Virus record (IMG/VR): IMGVR_UViG_3300021178_000028
Location: 1-36,568 of that record
Direction: 5' to 3' (one strand)
DNA: 36,568 bases
From: a virus
Position numbers and translations under genes: made by a program
In this document: in pieces, positions 5,927 to 12,357 of the stretch
Numbering within the stretch: the first letter of the stretch is position 1
How the letters are laid out: each line of letters begins with the position of its first letter
The notes under the pieces: generated by a model
Told to the model about the DNA's origin: nothing
The model's input: only the letters and a program-made list of their open reading frames with translations
The model's database searches: none

Positions 5927-6801
5927 AAGTCCTGAATCAGAACGTGAAGGAAAAATATGCAATCTATAATTCAGATTGCATCGACGTATTGAAAGGGCTA
6001 CCCGATGATAAAATTCACTACTCGATATTTTCCCCACCTTTTGCAAGCCTCTACACATATAGCGCAAGCCCAAGGGATATGGGAAATTGTGCCGGACAAA
6101 AAGACTTCTTGGATCACTTTGAATTCCTTGCGCCAGAGCTTTTCAGAGTTACCAAACCAGGAAGGCTACTTAGCTTCCATTGTATGCTTTTACCGACCAG
6201 CAAGACGAATGACGGATTCATCGGCATCCGAGACTTTCGGGGAGAATTGATCCGCAAGTTTTCGGAAGCTGGATTTTATTTCCATAGTGAAGTCGTTATC
6301 TGGAAAGACCCTGTAACCGCTATGCAGCGCACAAAGGCTCTAGGCTTGCTCCACAAAACTATACGCAAGGATAGCTCGATGAGTCGCCAGGGCATCCCTG
6401 ATTATTTAGTGACCATGCGTAAGCCTGGGCAGAACGATGAGCCTATAGCGCACACGCATGAAAACTTTCCCGTTAGCCTTTGGCAGCAATACGCTAGCCC
6501 AGTTTGGGGTGACATTAATCCTAGCGATACCTTGCAGTATCGAAGCGCAAGGGAAGATAAGGACGAAAAGCATATCTGCCCTTTACAGCTTGAAGTCATT
6601 AGGCGCGCATTGAAGCTCTGGACTAATCCAGGTGATACCGTCTTGAGCCCCTTCGCTGGAATTGGATCTGAGGGCTATGTGGCTCTGCAGGAAGGCCGTA
6701 AGTTTATCGGTGCCGAACTCAAGAAAAGCTATTTTGAGCAAGCAAGTCGGAATCTTGAGAGTGTGGCGAATCCGGCCCAGAAAGAGTTACTAGCAGTTTA
6801 A
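5923..6801 (+). CDS. Site-specific DNA methyltransferase (N4-cytosine/N6-adenine, beta class)
   Basis: Read from ATG 5923 (ATGA overlap with the helicase, AGAGGAAG ribosome site) this is 292 residues. Motif IV SPPF lies at 37-40 and the SAM-binding motif I SPFAGIGSEGYVAL starts near 242, followed by the FIGAEL acidic strand. This permuted order, catalytic motif first and cofactor motif last, is that of beta-class amino-methyltransferases. A middle segment may be the target-recognition region. It would methylate an exocyclic amino group, probably to protect phage DNA from restriction. No cognate nuclease is adjacent. The target base cannot be decided from SPPF alone. Confidence 0.9.
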   Translation: MKVLNQNVKEKYAIYNSDCIDVLKGLPDDKIHYSIFSPPFASLYTYSASPRDMGNCAGQKDFLDHFEFLAPELFRVTKPGRLLSFHCMLLPTSKTNDGFIGIRDFRGELIRKFSEAGFYFHSEVVIWKDPVTAMQRTKALGLLHKTIRKDSSMSRQGIPDYLVTMRKPGQNDEPIAHTHENFPVSLWQQYASPVWGDINPSDTLQYRSAREDKDEKHICPLQLEVIRRALKLWTNPGDTVLSPFAGIGSEGYVALQEGRKFIGAELKKSYFEQASRNLESVANPAQKELLAV

Positions 6802-6803
6802 GC

Positions 6804-6900
6804 GGGGTGTTCCCGTTTAAAACCCACGGCGGGAGATAGGCGCTTTTGCGTTCTGTATCGTGGAGTGCTCCATAGAGGCAGCGCCGTGGGGATAATTTTT
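6804..6900 (+). terminator. Branched hairpin with T-run after the methyltransferase gene
   Basis: CCCACGGCG (6823-6831) pairs perfectly with CGCCGTGGG (6882-6890), followed by GATAATTTTT, as in an intrinsic terminator. The 50-base loop can form internal hairpins (GCGC/TGCG type near 6839-6850 and TGGA/TCCA near 6871-6882). A small CGGG/CCCG hairpin precedes it (6802-6815). On the other strand the stem is followed by TTTTAAA, so it could act both ways. A regulatory RNA is an alternative reading. Confidence 0.5.
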
Positions 6901-6911
6901 AAAGGCACGTT

Positions 6912-7022
6912 ATGATTTACAAGTGCTGCGATTGCGCTCACGAACAATCACTAAGCTGCTGGTGTGAAATATGCGGCTCACTAAATATAGAGGTGAAGGG
7001 TGAAAGCACGAAAAGCAATTAA
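6912..7022 (+). CDS. 36-residue zinc-ribbon-like peptide
   Basis: A short frame starting at ATG 6912 with AAAGG upstream encodes a peptide with five cysteines in its first 21 residues (YKCCDCAHE, then SCWCEICGS), the pattern of a minimal zinc ribbon. It overlaps the GTG start of the HNH gene by 23 bases. It sits directly after the terminator-like hairpin. Such mini zinc ribbons are common in phage early regions, but function is unknown and the frame is short. Confidence 0.5.
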   Translation: MIYKCCDCAHEQSLSCWCEICGSLNIEVKGESTKSN

Positions 7023-7347
7023 GCGAAGCACCAAGCCTATCAAGCGTAGCCCTATTAAAAAGCTAGGGAAGCGAGGAAAAGAAAACGCGGCAATGTTGGC
7101 AGAGCTTAAGCGAGAATATTTAAGCAAGTTTTCACGGTGTCAATATTGCCACGCTATTCTCGAAGAAGGCCACATCTGGGAGTTGCATCACAAGCTAAAG
7201 CGCAGCCTGGGTGGAAAGCACGTTCCTGAGAATCTAGTGGCGGTGCATCGAGTGTGTCATAATCGCATTCACCAAATCCACTACGCGGTTGTAAGAGATT
7301 GCCAAGCTAACCTTTTGAATGGATGGACTTGTGACCTTTTTGGATGA
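7000..7347 (+). CDS. HNH endonuclease (NinG-like size)
   Basis: This 115-residue protein starts at GTG 7000 with AGAGG upstream. The N-terminus is extremely basic with Lys-Arg-Ser repeats. It is followed by the HNH core: CQYC (residues 47-50), WELHHKLKRSLGG, PENLVAVHRVCHNRIH. The HH pair, Asn and final His form the metal site, and the two Cys pairs brace it. The length and basic head recall NinG-type recombination nucleases, though the match is generic. It lies in the rightward replication/accessory operon. Confidence 0.85.
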   Translation: MKARKAIKRSTKPIKRSPIKKLGKRGKENAAMLAELKREYLSKFSRCQYCHAILEEGHIWELHHKLKRSLGGKHVPENLVAVHRVCHNRIHQIHYAVVRDCQANLLNGWTCDLFG

Positions 7348-7678
7348 ACTAGAAAGATTCAAGGCGTTTCGTTTGAAGTATCTCACTACGCTTTTAAGCC
7401 CATTGCCTACTGACATGGCAAAGGTGCATTTTGAAAAGCAGAGCAATTCCGCACTACGCTTTGAAGCTGAGGAATGGGCCGCCGATCTCGAAGCCTTTTA
7501 TCAAACCCGCGCAGCTAGAGAATATGAAAAGCCAGATTGTAAATCTTGGGAATACGCTCAGGCTCTAGCGGCTGAGGAAAAGCGGTGGTTTAAAAAAGCA
7601 CAAGCTGCCGTGAATTCTTTAGAGCAACGGGCTATCTCGCTGGGCCAAACAATCAAAGTATCAGAAGGCCGCGCATGA
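7319..7678 (+). CDS. 119-residue helical hypothetical protein
   Basis: A charged, Ala/Glu-rich, mostly helical protein with repeated amphipathic stretches (ALRFEAEEWAADLEAFYQTRAAREYE, AAEEKRWFKKAQAAVNSLEQR), possibly coiled-coil. It overlaps the HNH gene by 29 bases and the next gene by four (ATGA). No clear ribosome site precedes ATG 7319, and GTG 7331 is an alternative start. No catalytic motif or membrane segment is visible, and no family is recognised. Confidence 0.65.
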   Translation: MDGLVTFLDELERFKAFRLKYLTTLLSPLPTDMAKVHFEKQSNSALRFEAEEWAADLEAFYQTRAAREYEKPDCKSWEYAQALAAEEKRWFKKAQAAVNSLEQRAISLGQTIKVSEGRA

Positions 7679-7935
7679 AACTAAGCCTCAAGATATTCCG
7701 CAAACGCCTGAATCATCTAGGCTACTCCTTAGACATAACCCCAAGCGGAGTCTACCAAGTAACAACGCTAGGAGATTTCGGGCCAGCTTATTCGGGAAGC
7801 TATGAACAAGTAGTTGGCTTTTTAGCAGGGGTTGATTTTGAGCGCCAGCATACTGATTTTCACTATCACAAGCTGCCACGCGAAAAACGAGCTTCTAGGC
7901 ATGGGTGCCAGAAAAGCTCCAATGGCCCTGGTTAG
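7675..7935 (+). CDS. 86-residue hypothetical protein
   Basis: Starts in an ATGA overlap with the previous gene. The N-terminus is basic (MKLSLKIFRKRLNHLGYSLD), followed by a beta-like region with TPSGVYQVTTLGDFGPAYSGSYEQVVGFL and a basic tail. The first 60 residues look like a small folded alpha/beta domain. No family is recognised. A possible membrane peptide (7905-8009) overlaps its 3' end in another frame. Confidence 0.6.
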   Translation: MKLSLKIFRKRLNHLGYSLDITPSGVYQVTTLGDFGPAYSGSYEQVVGFLAGVDFERQHTDFHYHKLPREKRASRHGCQKSSNGPG

Positions 7936-8009
7936 CGATATACGCCCTACTAGGCGGCTGGATATATGAAAGAAAGAATATATACCTTGGAGGCTTGACA
8001 TTATTGTAA
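7905..8009 (+). CDS. Possible 34-residue single-pass membrane peptide
   Basis: A frame from GTG 7905 to TAA 8007-8009 encodes a peptide with one likely membrane helix bordered by tryptophans and tyrosines (WPWLAIYALLGGWIY) followed by a positive ERK. That is the aromatic-belt and positive-inside pattern of a real membrane peptide. The ribosome site (TAGG) is weak, and the frame overlaps the end of the previous gene and the promoter at 7995. It fills an otherwise gene-free gap. Chance cannot be excluded. Confidence 0.35.
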   Translation: MPEKLQWPWLAIYALLGGWIYERKNIYLGGLTLL

Positions 8010-8023
8010 AAATACAGTAGTGT
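7995..8023 (+). promoter_or_regulatory. Internal rightward promoter
   Basis: A perfect TTGACA (7995-8000) is followed at 17 bp by TAGTGT (8018-8023, three of six matches). The region holds a direct repeat ATTGTAAA/AGTGTAAA. The predicted start falls at about 8030, the A of the HNH ATG, which has no ribosome site, so a leaderless message is possible. The weak -10 limits confidence. Confidence 0.4.
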
Positions 8024-8029
8024 AAAGCT

Positions 8030-8674
8030 ATGTTAAGTGAAACCTACAAAAAATTGATTGGGTGGAAGTGTTTAAATCCTGAATGCAGGAACACTATCTC
8101 CCACATTGAAGTTCACCACATCCTTCCAGTGTCGGAAGGCGGGCCTGACCAAGCTTGGAATTATATAACGCTGTGCCGAGAATGCCATATGCTTTTTCAC
8201 AGGTTAGTTAATAGCGATTGCAGGGTTGATCTTTTTACTTATAAGGCTCTAGCCGAAATTAAGGCGTTTGGATTCACTTTCGATGAGGAAAATAAATATG
8301 ACCTTGAAAAGCTCAATAAATTACTCCACGAAAGAGCTTTGCCAAAAGTTGGGCCTCTCCCGGCCTACACTTCTTTCGTATGCGAAGAAAATGAAGCTGG
8401 AATTCAAAATGGAACAATTGAAGATAGAGAGCAAAAGGGCATTGTGGCCCCATTCAGAAATTCTAAGGCTTCTAAACAATTTACCAGATGGGAAATTAAG
8501 AAAGCGCGTTCTGAAAAACGCAGAAAGCCAAGGATTGATATAGTCTGCTCAAGTTGCAGTAAATCAATAAAGGGAAAAACAAATCAAAAATACTGCTCGG
8601 CTATTTGCCGTTTTAAGGCTTGGAGTTTGAAACATCCTAGACTCAGGCCACAACTCCACAAAGGGGATGCGTGA
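8030..8674 (+). CDS. HNH endonuclease with C-terminal zinc ribbon
   Basis: A 214-residue frame. The N-terminal 70 residues are a clear HNH domain: CLNPECRN, IEVHHILPVSEGG, WNYITLCRECHMLFH. Residues about 170-195 form a treble-clef-like zinc ribbon (CSSCSKSIKG, QKYCSAICRFKAW). The stretch between (about residues 90-165) is less protein-like. It is overlapped in the +1 frame by a helix-turn-helix gene (8298-8543) that looks more natural. The long frame may thus be a true dual-coding gene or the result of gene fusion. No ribosome site precedes ATG 8030. Confidence 0.75.
   Translation: MLSETYKKLIGWKCLNPECRNTISHIEVHHILPVSEGGPDQAWNYITLCRECHMLFHRLVNSDCRVDLFTYKALAEIKAFGFTFDEENKYDLEKLNKLLHERALPKVGPLPAYTSFVCEENEAGIQNGTIEDREQKGIVAPFRNSKASKQFTRWEIKKARSEKRRKPRIDIVCSSCSKSIKGKTNQKYCSAICRFKAWSLKHPRLRPQLHKGDA
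8298..8543 (+). CDS. Nested helix-turn-helix protein (+1 frame inside the HNH gene)
   Basis: ATG 8298 has GAGG nine bases upstream and opens an 81-residue frame. It contains a convincing helix-turn-helix, STKELCQKLGLSRPTLLSY (about residues 10-28), then basic and helical segments (HSEILRLLNNLPDGKLRKRVL). Codon choice looks like that of neighbouring genes. The whole frame lies inside the HNH gene in another frame. It probably binds DNA as a small regulator or replication accessory. Alternatively it is part of a longer protein broken by frame changes. Confidence 0.55.
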   Translation: MTLKSSINYSTKELCQKLGLSRPTLLSYAKKMKLEFKMEQLKIESKRALWPHSEILRLLNNLPDGKLRKRVLKNAESQGLI

Positions 8675-8760
8675 TGAAGAATGCTTTTGAGGCGACACTT
8701 GGTGTTTGTCTTGCGCTATTGGCGATTGTAACGCTGATGGAATGGGTGGTGATGCCATGA
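8674..8760 (+). CDS. 28-residue single-pass membrane peptide
   Basis: A short frame from ATG 8674 (or GTG 8671), with AGGGG upstream, to TGA 8758-8760. It overlaps the HNH stop at one end and the lipoprotein ATG (8757) at the other. The peptide is almost entirely one hydrophobic helix (ATLGVCLALLAIVTLMEWVV). Its perfect fit between two genes supports it. It could be an inner-membrane effector or a lysis/exclusion factor. It is too short for a standard inner-membrane spanin. Confidence 0.55.
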   Translation: MKNAFEATLGVCLALLAIVTLMEWVVMP

Positions 8761-9161
8761 CCCGCCTATACCTCCTAACCCTGCTGGCCTTGTGTGGGTG
8801 CGCGCCAGAAACCGAGTCTGTGCCTCCAAAGGCTCCAATTCAAACGGTTCCAGTAGGGCAATTGAAGTCGCTTTATCAAGCCTCTAAAAAGGCTATTGAA
8901 GAAGATGCGAAAGCGAAGGCTATTAGGGCGCTGCCAAGCTGCATATGCCAGATCGACAAGGAAATACAGGAATCAGTTCAAAATGGAAGCGAAGAAGTTT
9001 TGGTGACGCTGGGGCACGGATTCAGCGGAGAGGAGTCCTGCTATTATCTTCCCACAGACATAGATATCGTAAACCACTACAAAGCTATGGGCTATACCGT
9101 TGTCGATGATTTAGCTTTTGACGGATACCACAGAATACTTATCTCTGGATGGGCCAAATGA
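8757..9161 (+). CDS. Small lipoprotein
   Basis: Read from ATG 8757 (ATGA overlap, GGTGGTG upstream), 134 residues. The N-terminus is a lipoprotein signal: basic MTR, hydrophobic LYLLTLLAL, then lipobox-like LCGC with the acylated Cys near residue 17. The mature part has a helical SLYQASKKAIEEDAKAK segment and a C-terminal alpha/beta domain with two further cysteines. It should be anchored in the host envelope. Paired with the preceding membrane peptide it could be an exclusion system or a late membrane factor. It lies far from the lysis cassette, so an outer-membrane spanin is not favoured. Confidence 0.65.
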   Translation: MTRLYLLTLLALCGCAPETESVPPKAPIQTVPVGQLKSLYQASKKAIEEDAKAKAIRALPSCICQIDKEIQESVQNGSEEVLVTLGHGFSGEESCYYLPTDIDIVNHYKAMGYTVVDDLAFDGYHRILISGWAK

Positions 9162-9188
9162 ACCCCACCCGCAAGAAAGAGGTGCCCC

Positions 9189-9569
9189 ATGCCTGACGAG
9201 ATTAAGGCTCCCTGCCCAGTTTGCAAGGCGCTTAATACTGAGGTTGTCAGGACGCACGATTCAGGCACCGGGACGGACAGTCTTCTTTGGTTTTGTCGAG
9301 CCTGTGATGCTGCGATGCCTCCGGCGACTTGGGCAAAATATTCACGCCCAACCCCCGCGCCAGTAGAGGGGTGGAGGGAAATTTCCACAGCGCCAGAAGG
9401 TCAGGGCGTCCTTCACATGATTGACCTTTGGCACCGTTCAGGAATAAGGATTGCGGACGCCTATAGGCAAGGAAATCAGTGGCGCAAAAACATGGCCTAT
9501 TACGATGCTGATGAGATAACTCATTGGATGAAACCGTTGCCGCCTCCCCCTAAAGGAGCTGAGAAGTGA
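9189..9569 (+). CDS. Zinc-ribbon plus DUF551-like protein
   Basis: This 126-residue protein fuses two recognisable phage modules. The N-terminal part (residues 1-45) is a Lar-like zinc ribbon with CPVCKAL and CRACDAA. The C-terminal part (about 59-120) matches the DUF551 pattern: GWREISTAPEGQGVL, then ADAYRQGNQW, and ITHWMKPLPPPP at the end. DUF551 proteins are frequent in phage accessory regions and have no known activity. A Lar-like role in relieving restriction is only suggested by the zinc ribbon. It is coupled to the next gene by a GTGA overlap. Confidence 0.75.
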   Translation: MPDEIKAPCPVCKALNTEVVRTHDSGTGTDSLLWFCRACDAAMPPATWAKYSRPTPAPVEGWREISTAPEGQGVLHMIDLWHRSGIRIADAYRQGNQWRKNMAYYDADEITHWMKPLPPPPKGAEK

Positions 9570-9799
9570 ACCAACTAGACAGAAAATCAATTTACGATAG
9601 CGGCTGGGAGATTCACCGCTTGTCCGAGGACGTGGTGCACAAGGCCGAGCCTTCCAAAAAAATCTTGGCATATATCAGGAACCACGCCCAATACATCGTT
9701 GACGTTATCGACTGTCACATCCGCGCCTCAGCCAAGAGGAAGGCCAAAGAGGTGAAGAAGGGCGTTGACAAACCAAAGGGGGTTAGGTATCATGTCTAA
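9566..9799 (+). CDS. 77-residue hypothetical protein
   Basis: Starts at GTG 9566 with AAGGAG seven bases upstream, overlapping the DUF551-like gene. Predicted helices centre on LAYIRNHAQYIVDVIDCHIRAS, and the C-terminus is strongly basic (KRKAKEVKKGVDKPKG). No motif points to an enzyme. It could bind nucleic acid through the basic tail. The family is not recognised. Confidence 0.65.
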   Translation: MNQLDRKSIYDSGWEIHRLSEDVVHKAEPSKKILAYIRNHAQYIVDVIDCHIRASAKRKAKEVKKGVDKPKGVRYHV

Positions 9800-9941
9800 A
9801 ATGTTCACACTAGAGCAATTCAAGACATGGGGGGGCAAGGGTGGAAAAGCAAGAACAAAAAAGAAAACCGAGGCTGTCCGTGAAAACGGAAGAAAAGGCG
9901 GACGCCCTAAAAAGGTTCCTGCGAAAAATAAGGAAAAGTAG
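9792..9941 (+). CDS. 49-residue basic AT-hook-like protein
   Basis: A frame from ATG 9792, overlapping the end of the previous gene, to TAG 9939-9941. The peptide is Lys/Gly-rich ([14 protein letters not shown] and [11 protein letters not shown]) with an AT-hook-like GRP core, a pattern seen in many tiny phage proteins. It is likely to contact DNA. Its last 101 bases also encode the N-terminus of the following HNH protein in another frame. Confidence 0.55.
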   Translation: MSKMFTLEQFKTWGGKGGKARTKKKTEAVRENGRKGGRPKKVPAKNKEK

Positions 9942-10212
9942 AAGTGGTTGCTGGGAGTGGACTGGCGTTAGAGATTGGGGCGGATATGGAAAATTTAAAC
10001 ACAAGAAGAAATACAAAACGGCATCTAGATGGGCCTGGCTGTTAATGGTCGGCGACATCCCATCTGAAAAATTAGTGGTATGTCACGCCTGCGACAATAG
10101 AGGGTGTGTAAATCCGAACCACTTATGGCTAGGCACGCAAGCTGATAATATAAGGGACGCCCAAAACAAAGGAAGGCTTAAAAAATGCAAAACACCCCCC
10201 AGGAAGGTATGA
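9841..10212 (+). CDS. HNH endonuclease (HNH_3 type), paralogue of 1851-2375
   Basis: A 123-residue protein from GTG 9841 preceded by a G-rich ribosome-site-like tract. It has SGCWEWTGV, a Gly/Tyr stretch, [43 protein letters not shown], the same order as the HNH protein at 1851-2375 but shorter at both ends. The His-Asn-His site is intact. The basic N-terminus is encoded by DNA shared with the 49-residue gene, so a start further in (GTG 9880) is possible. Probably a mobile free-standing nuclease. Confidence 0.85.
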   Translation: MEKQEQKRKPRLSVKTEEKADALKRFLRKIRKSRSGCWEWTGVRDWGGYGKFKHKKKYKTASRWAWLLMVGDIPSEKLVVCHACDNRGCVNPNHLWLGTQADNIRDAQNKGRLKKCKTPPRKV

Positions 10213-10403
10213 GCGCCGTGGACTTGAGCGTGGAGCGCCAGCTTATAAATAAAATGGCTGACGTTTTGATTCGCGTGCCGATTTTCCACAGGTGCGGTTT
10301 TCCGAATGCCGCCAATTTCGACAAGTGCCTCTCTTGCGCGACCGATGCTGTTCTAATGGAATTCAACGCCCTTAATTCGCCAGACAGGGAGGAAAACGTA
10401 TGA
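10185..10403 (+). CDS. 72-residue Cys-containing hypothetical protein
   Basis: Starts at ATG 10185 with GGAAGG eight bases upstream; ATG 10209, overlapping the HNH stop, is an alternative start. The sequence has helical [16 protein letters not shown] and a Cys-rich middle (HRCGF ... KCLSC). No family is recognised. It overlaps the next gene by four bases. The position at the end of the rightward unit marks it as accessory. Confidence 0.6.
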   Translation: MQNTPQEGMSAVDLSVERQLINKMADVLIRVPIFHRCGFPNAANFDKCLSCATDAVLMEFNALNSPDREENV

Positions 10404-10924
10404 CGCCAGAACGCATTGCGGAGCTGAGGGAGCTATACGACCCAAAGCATGCGCCTTGGGGAAGTGGGCGCGGTTTTGAAGCCATAAACGAATGTCTCGA
10501 TGCCATCCTCACCGCCGAATCAAAGCCCAAGGCCACGGAGAGCGAGAGGCCGAAGCGCTGGAATTGGGTATGGACTGGCTATGAAGACGGCGAAATGGAA
10601 GAAGATGAAAAAGGCGAATACGTCCGCTTCGAGGATTACCACACCCTCACCACCCAGTTCCGCGCCGAGCAGGACAAGAACAAGGCGCTTGAGGGGGCGC
10701 TGGAAAAGGTATGCAAGGCAATTCGCGTTGCTGAAATTGAAATGTCCCATGCGATCTTGAAATTAGACAACGGATTAGTTTTCGATCAAGAAATGCAGGG
10801 AATGATCGATATCAAAGAGGCCCGTAACGAATTAAGGAAATACCAGTGGCCTAAAAATATTTTGGCCCTCGCCCCAAAGGACAACGCCACGGAGACAGGG
10901 GGGAAGGCTAAAACCCAATCGTAA
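10400..10924 (+). CDS. Accessory phage protein (Ea22-like pattern)
   Basis: A 174-residue acidic, helical protein starting [13 protein letters not shown] and continuing AINECLDAILTAE, the opening common to variable phage accessory proteins of the Ea22/DUF type. The middle has WNWVWTGYEDGE and coiled-coil-like segments follow. Such proteins are dispensable and of unknown function. It is the last gene of the rightward unit and its 3' end overlaps the convergent spanin-like gene by 17 bases; no terminator hairpin is seen there. Confidence 0.65.
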   Translation: MTPERIAELRELYDPKHAPWGSGRGFEAINECLDAILTAESKPKATESERPKRWNWVWTGYEDGEMEEDEKGEYVRFEDYHTLTTQFRAEQDKNKALEGALEKVCKAIRVAEIEMSHAILKLDNGLVFDQEMQGMIDIKEARNELRKYQWPKNILALAPKDNATETGGKAKTQS

Positions 10925-11453
10925 CAGCCGCCGAGTAACTAGAAAGCTCTGGAACATTTACAATCCCATAAATTCCAAGCTCTAAGATGCTGAAATCCAT
11001 CTTAAATCCTGGGCCAGCTTGCCAGCCTGGAAAATTGTAAAGCGCGATAGCTTGCCATTTCTTTACGCTAGGCTTGCTTGATTCGAGCTTCTTTAAAATA
11101 AGCAGCTTGTCGTTAAGCGTGTTATTGTCGTTTTCTAGCTGTGAGATATATTGGCTGCGTTCAATCTCAACCTTTTCGTCAATCTGGCTTGATTCCGTGG
11201 TTTTGATATAGGCGAGTTTTCCAGCGAGTAGGATAGGCGTTGAAGTGGTTTTTCTATCCCTTGAACGTTTTAGCTCGGATTCTTTGGTAACTAACATGGC
11301 TTGAGTTTCGATAAGTTTCTGGTTAGTTTCTTCAATAATTTTAGACTCGCTAATGGTTTGAAGTTTATACGTCCTTGCAAAGTAAGCCCCTATCCCGGCT
11401 AGAATAGCTAAGACTAGGATTATAATGGCGTATTGTTTAGGGCTTAATTGCAT
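10908..11453 (-). CDS. Membrane-anchored coiled-coil protein, spanin-like
   Basis: A 181-residue protein with one N-terminal membrane helix (YAIIILVLAILAGIGAYFA), a long coiled-coil (about residues 35-125), and a C-terminal beta-like domain ending YSAAVTIGF. As the last gene of the lysis cassette, with inner-membrane topology and a periplasmic coiled-coil, it fits an inner-membrane spanin or a one-piece spanin, which fuses the two membranes after the wall is cut. No lipobox partner overlaps it. The assignment is from architecture and position, not from sequence family. Confidence 0.5.
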   Translation of the reverse strand: MQLSPKQYAIIILVLAILAGIGAYFARTYKLQTISESKIIEETNQKLIETQAMLVTKESELKRSRDRKTTSTPILLAGKLAYIKTTESSQIDEKVEIERSQYISQLENDNNTLNDKLLILKKLESSKPSVKKWQAIALYNFPGWQAGPGFKMDFSILELGIYGIVNVPELSSYSAAVTIGF

Positions 11454-11958
11454 AACTGCCTCTTAATGCGCGTGAATACTCTTTGATAGCTGCTTTACCT
11501 TGGCCCGTGTATTGCTTCGCTATGTAGTCACAGGCTGATTTTCGGTTCTCCGGCTTCATGGCCCATTCCCAAACAAAGTCAGTGTATCGCCTGGACATTT
11601 CGCAATAATTCCAATCCTTGCTCAATATAAGGTTAGCTCGATATAGGTCAATTACTGCTTTGTGCTTTCCGTGGTATCCAGCTTCATTGGCAAAACCGCC
11701 ATTTTCTATATGCCTGCCAGCTATGATAACTTCCATAGGTGCGCCGAAATATAGATTAGCCTTAGTTACTGCGTCTGGGTCTAGACCTTGAAAGCTATAT
11801 GGACTTTTTGCGCGCTCTAACGCTGCGTTTCGATAACTCAAATCGAGTTTATCTAAGGCTAGAGTTTCGGCCTTGGCCCGTTCACTTGCATATAAATAAG
11901 CAAGCACACCACAAGCGCCAAGCAACGCAAAACAAAGTCCATAAAGATAAGTCCTCAC
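11437..11958 (-). CDS. Membrane-anchored lysis-region protein
   Basis: Read from GTG 11958, which overlaps the stop of the 31-residue membrane peptide as GTGA; this gives 173 residues. A longer in-frame extension to 12144 would overlap two genes and is rejected. One N-terminal membrane helix (TYLYGLCFALLGACGVLAYLY) is followed by a soluble domain of about 140 residues with SFQGLDPDAVTKANLYFGAP, GGFANEAGYHGKHKAVIDLYR and a helical C-terminus. The soluble part probably faces the periplasm. No catalytic motif is certain. The position suggests a lysis accessory role. Confidence 0.65.
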   Translation of the reverse strand: MRTYLYGLCFALLGACGVLAYLYASERAKAETLALDKLDLSYRNAALERAKSPYSFQGLDPDAVTKANLYFGAPMEVIIAGRHIENGGFANEAGYHGKHKAVIDLYRANLILSKDWNYCEMSRRYTDFVWEWAMKPENRKSACDYIAKQYTGQGKAAIKEYSRALRGSYAIKP

Positions 11959-12050
11959 TTCGAGAAAACCACTACAAAAAAAGAAATGAAGAAGCCAAGT
12001 AAAATAATTATTGCGCTTCCTTCTAAGATTTCCCAGAAGTGAGGCTTCAT
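11955..12050 (-). CDS. 31-residue membrane peptide in lysis cassette
   Basis: ATG 12050 shares one base with the stop of the holin-like gene (TAATG), and its TGA overlaps the next GTG as GTGA, so it is locked into the cassette. The peptide is one hydrophobic helix with phenylalanines (SAIIILLGFFISFFVVVF) and a C-terminal Lys. It could be a second holin, an antiholin or a pinholin-like helper. The perfect junctions are the main evidence. Confidence 0.6.
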   Translation of the reverse strand: MKPHFWEILEGSAIIILLGFFISFFVVVFSK

Positions 12051-12349
12051 TAGGCTTTAGGAGCGACAGGAACAGGAGCCGCGCCAGTAACCGGGTCAAT
12101 CGTCTGTCCAGGGGCCGCAATATCACGCTTGGACAAAGCCGCAATCAGGGTAACGACAAGGCCAGCAATTCCCTTGTTAATCAGGTCAACCACTTCAGGC
12201 GTGAGAATCGTTTGGCAAAACGAGCAGCCTTTGGTAAGGTTAACGATAAGTCCCGTCACAAATCCAGCCACAGCAATCTTGATGCGGTCTGAATTGGCGA
12301 TAGCTTCCCCAAACAAGAAGCCCATAATTTTCGTATAAATAGCGTTCAC
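12050..12349 (-). CDS. Holin-like membrane protein
   Basis: Read from GTG 12349 with AGGAGG five bases upstream (99 residues); a longer frame to 12412 would run into the endolysin gene. It has two likely membrane segments, KIAVAGFVTGLIVNL and LINKGIAGLVVTLIAAL, linked by a Cys-containing loop, and an Ala/Pro-rich soluble tail. Immediately downstream of the endolysin this is the size and topology of a class II holin, which would release the endolysin by forming membrane holes. The family is not identified. Confidence 0.6.
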   Translation of the reverse strand: MNAIYTKIMGFLFGEAIANSDRIKIAVAGFVTGLIVNLTKGCSFCQTILTPEVVDLINKGIAGLVVTLIAALSKRDIAAPGQTIDPVTGAAPVPVAPKA

Positions 12350-12357
12350 GTTGCCTC

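Noticed and set aside
8674-9161. Membrane peptide and lipoprotein as a two-component spanin
   Set aside because: The inner component is too short and has no periplasmic coiled-coil, and the pair is far from the lysis cassette on the other strand.
9158-9192. A 12-codon frame between the lipoprotein and the DUF551-like gene
   Set aside because: Too short and without features; it is more likely just the ribosome-site spacer.
11959-12144. N-terminal extension of the lysis-region protein to 12144
   Set aside because: It would overlap the 31-residue membrane gene and the holin-like gene, and is Arg-rich in a non-protein way; GTG 11958 with a GTGA overlap is better.
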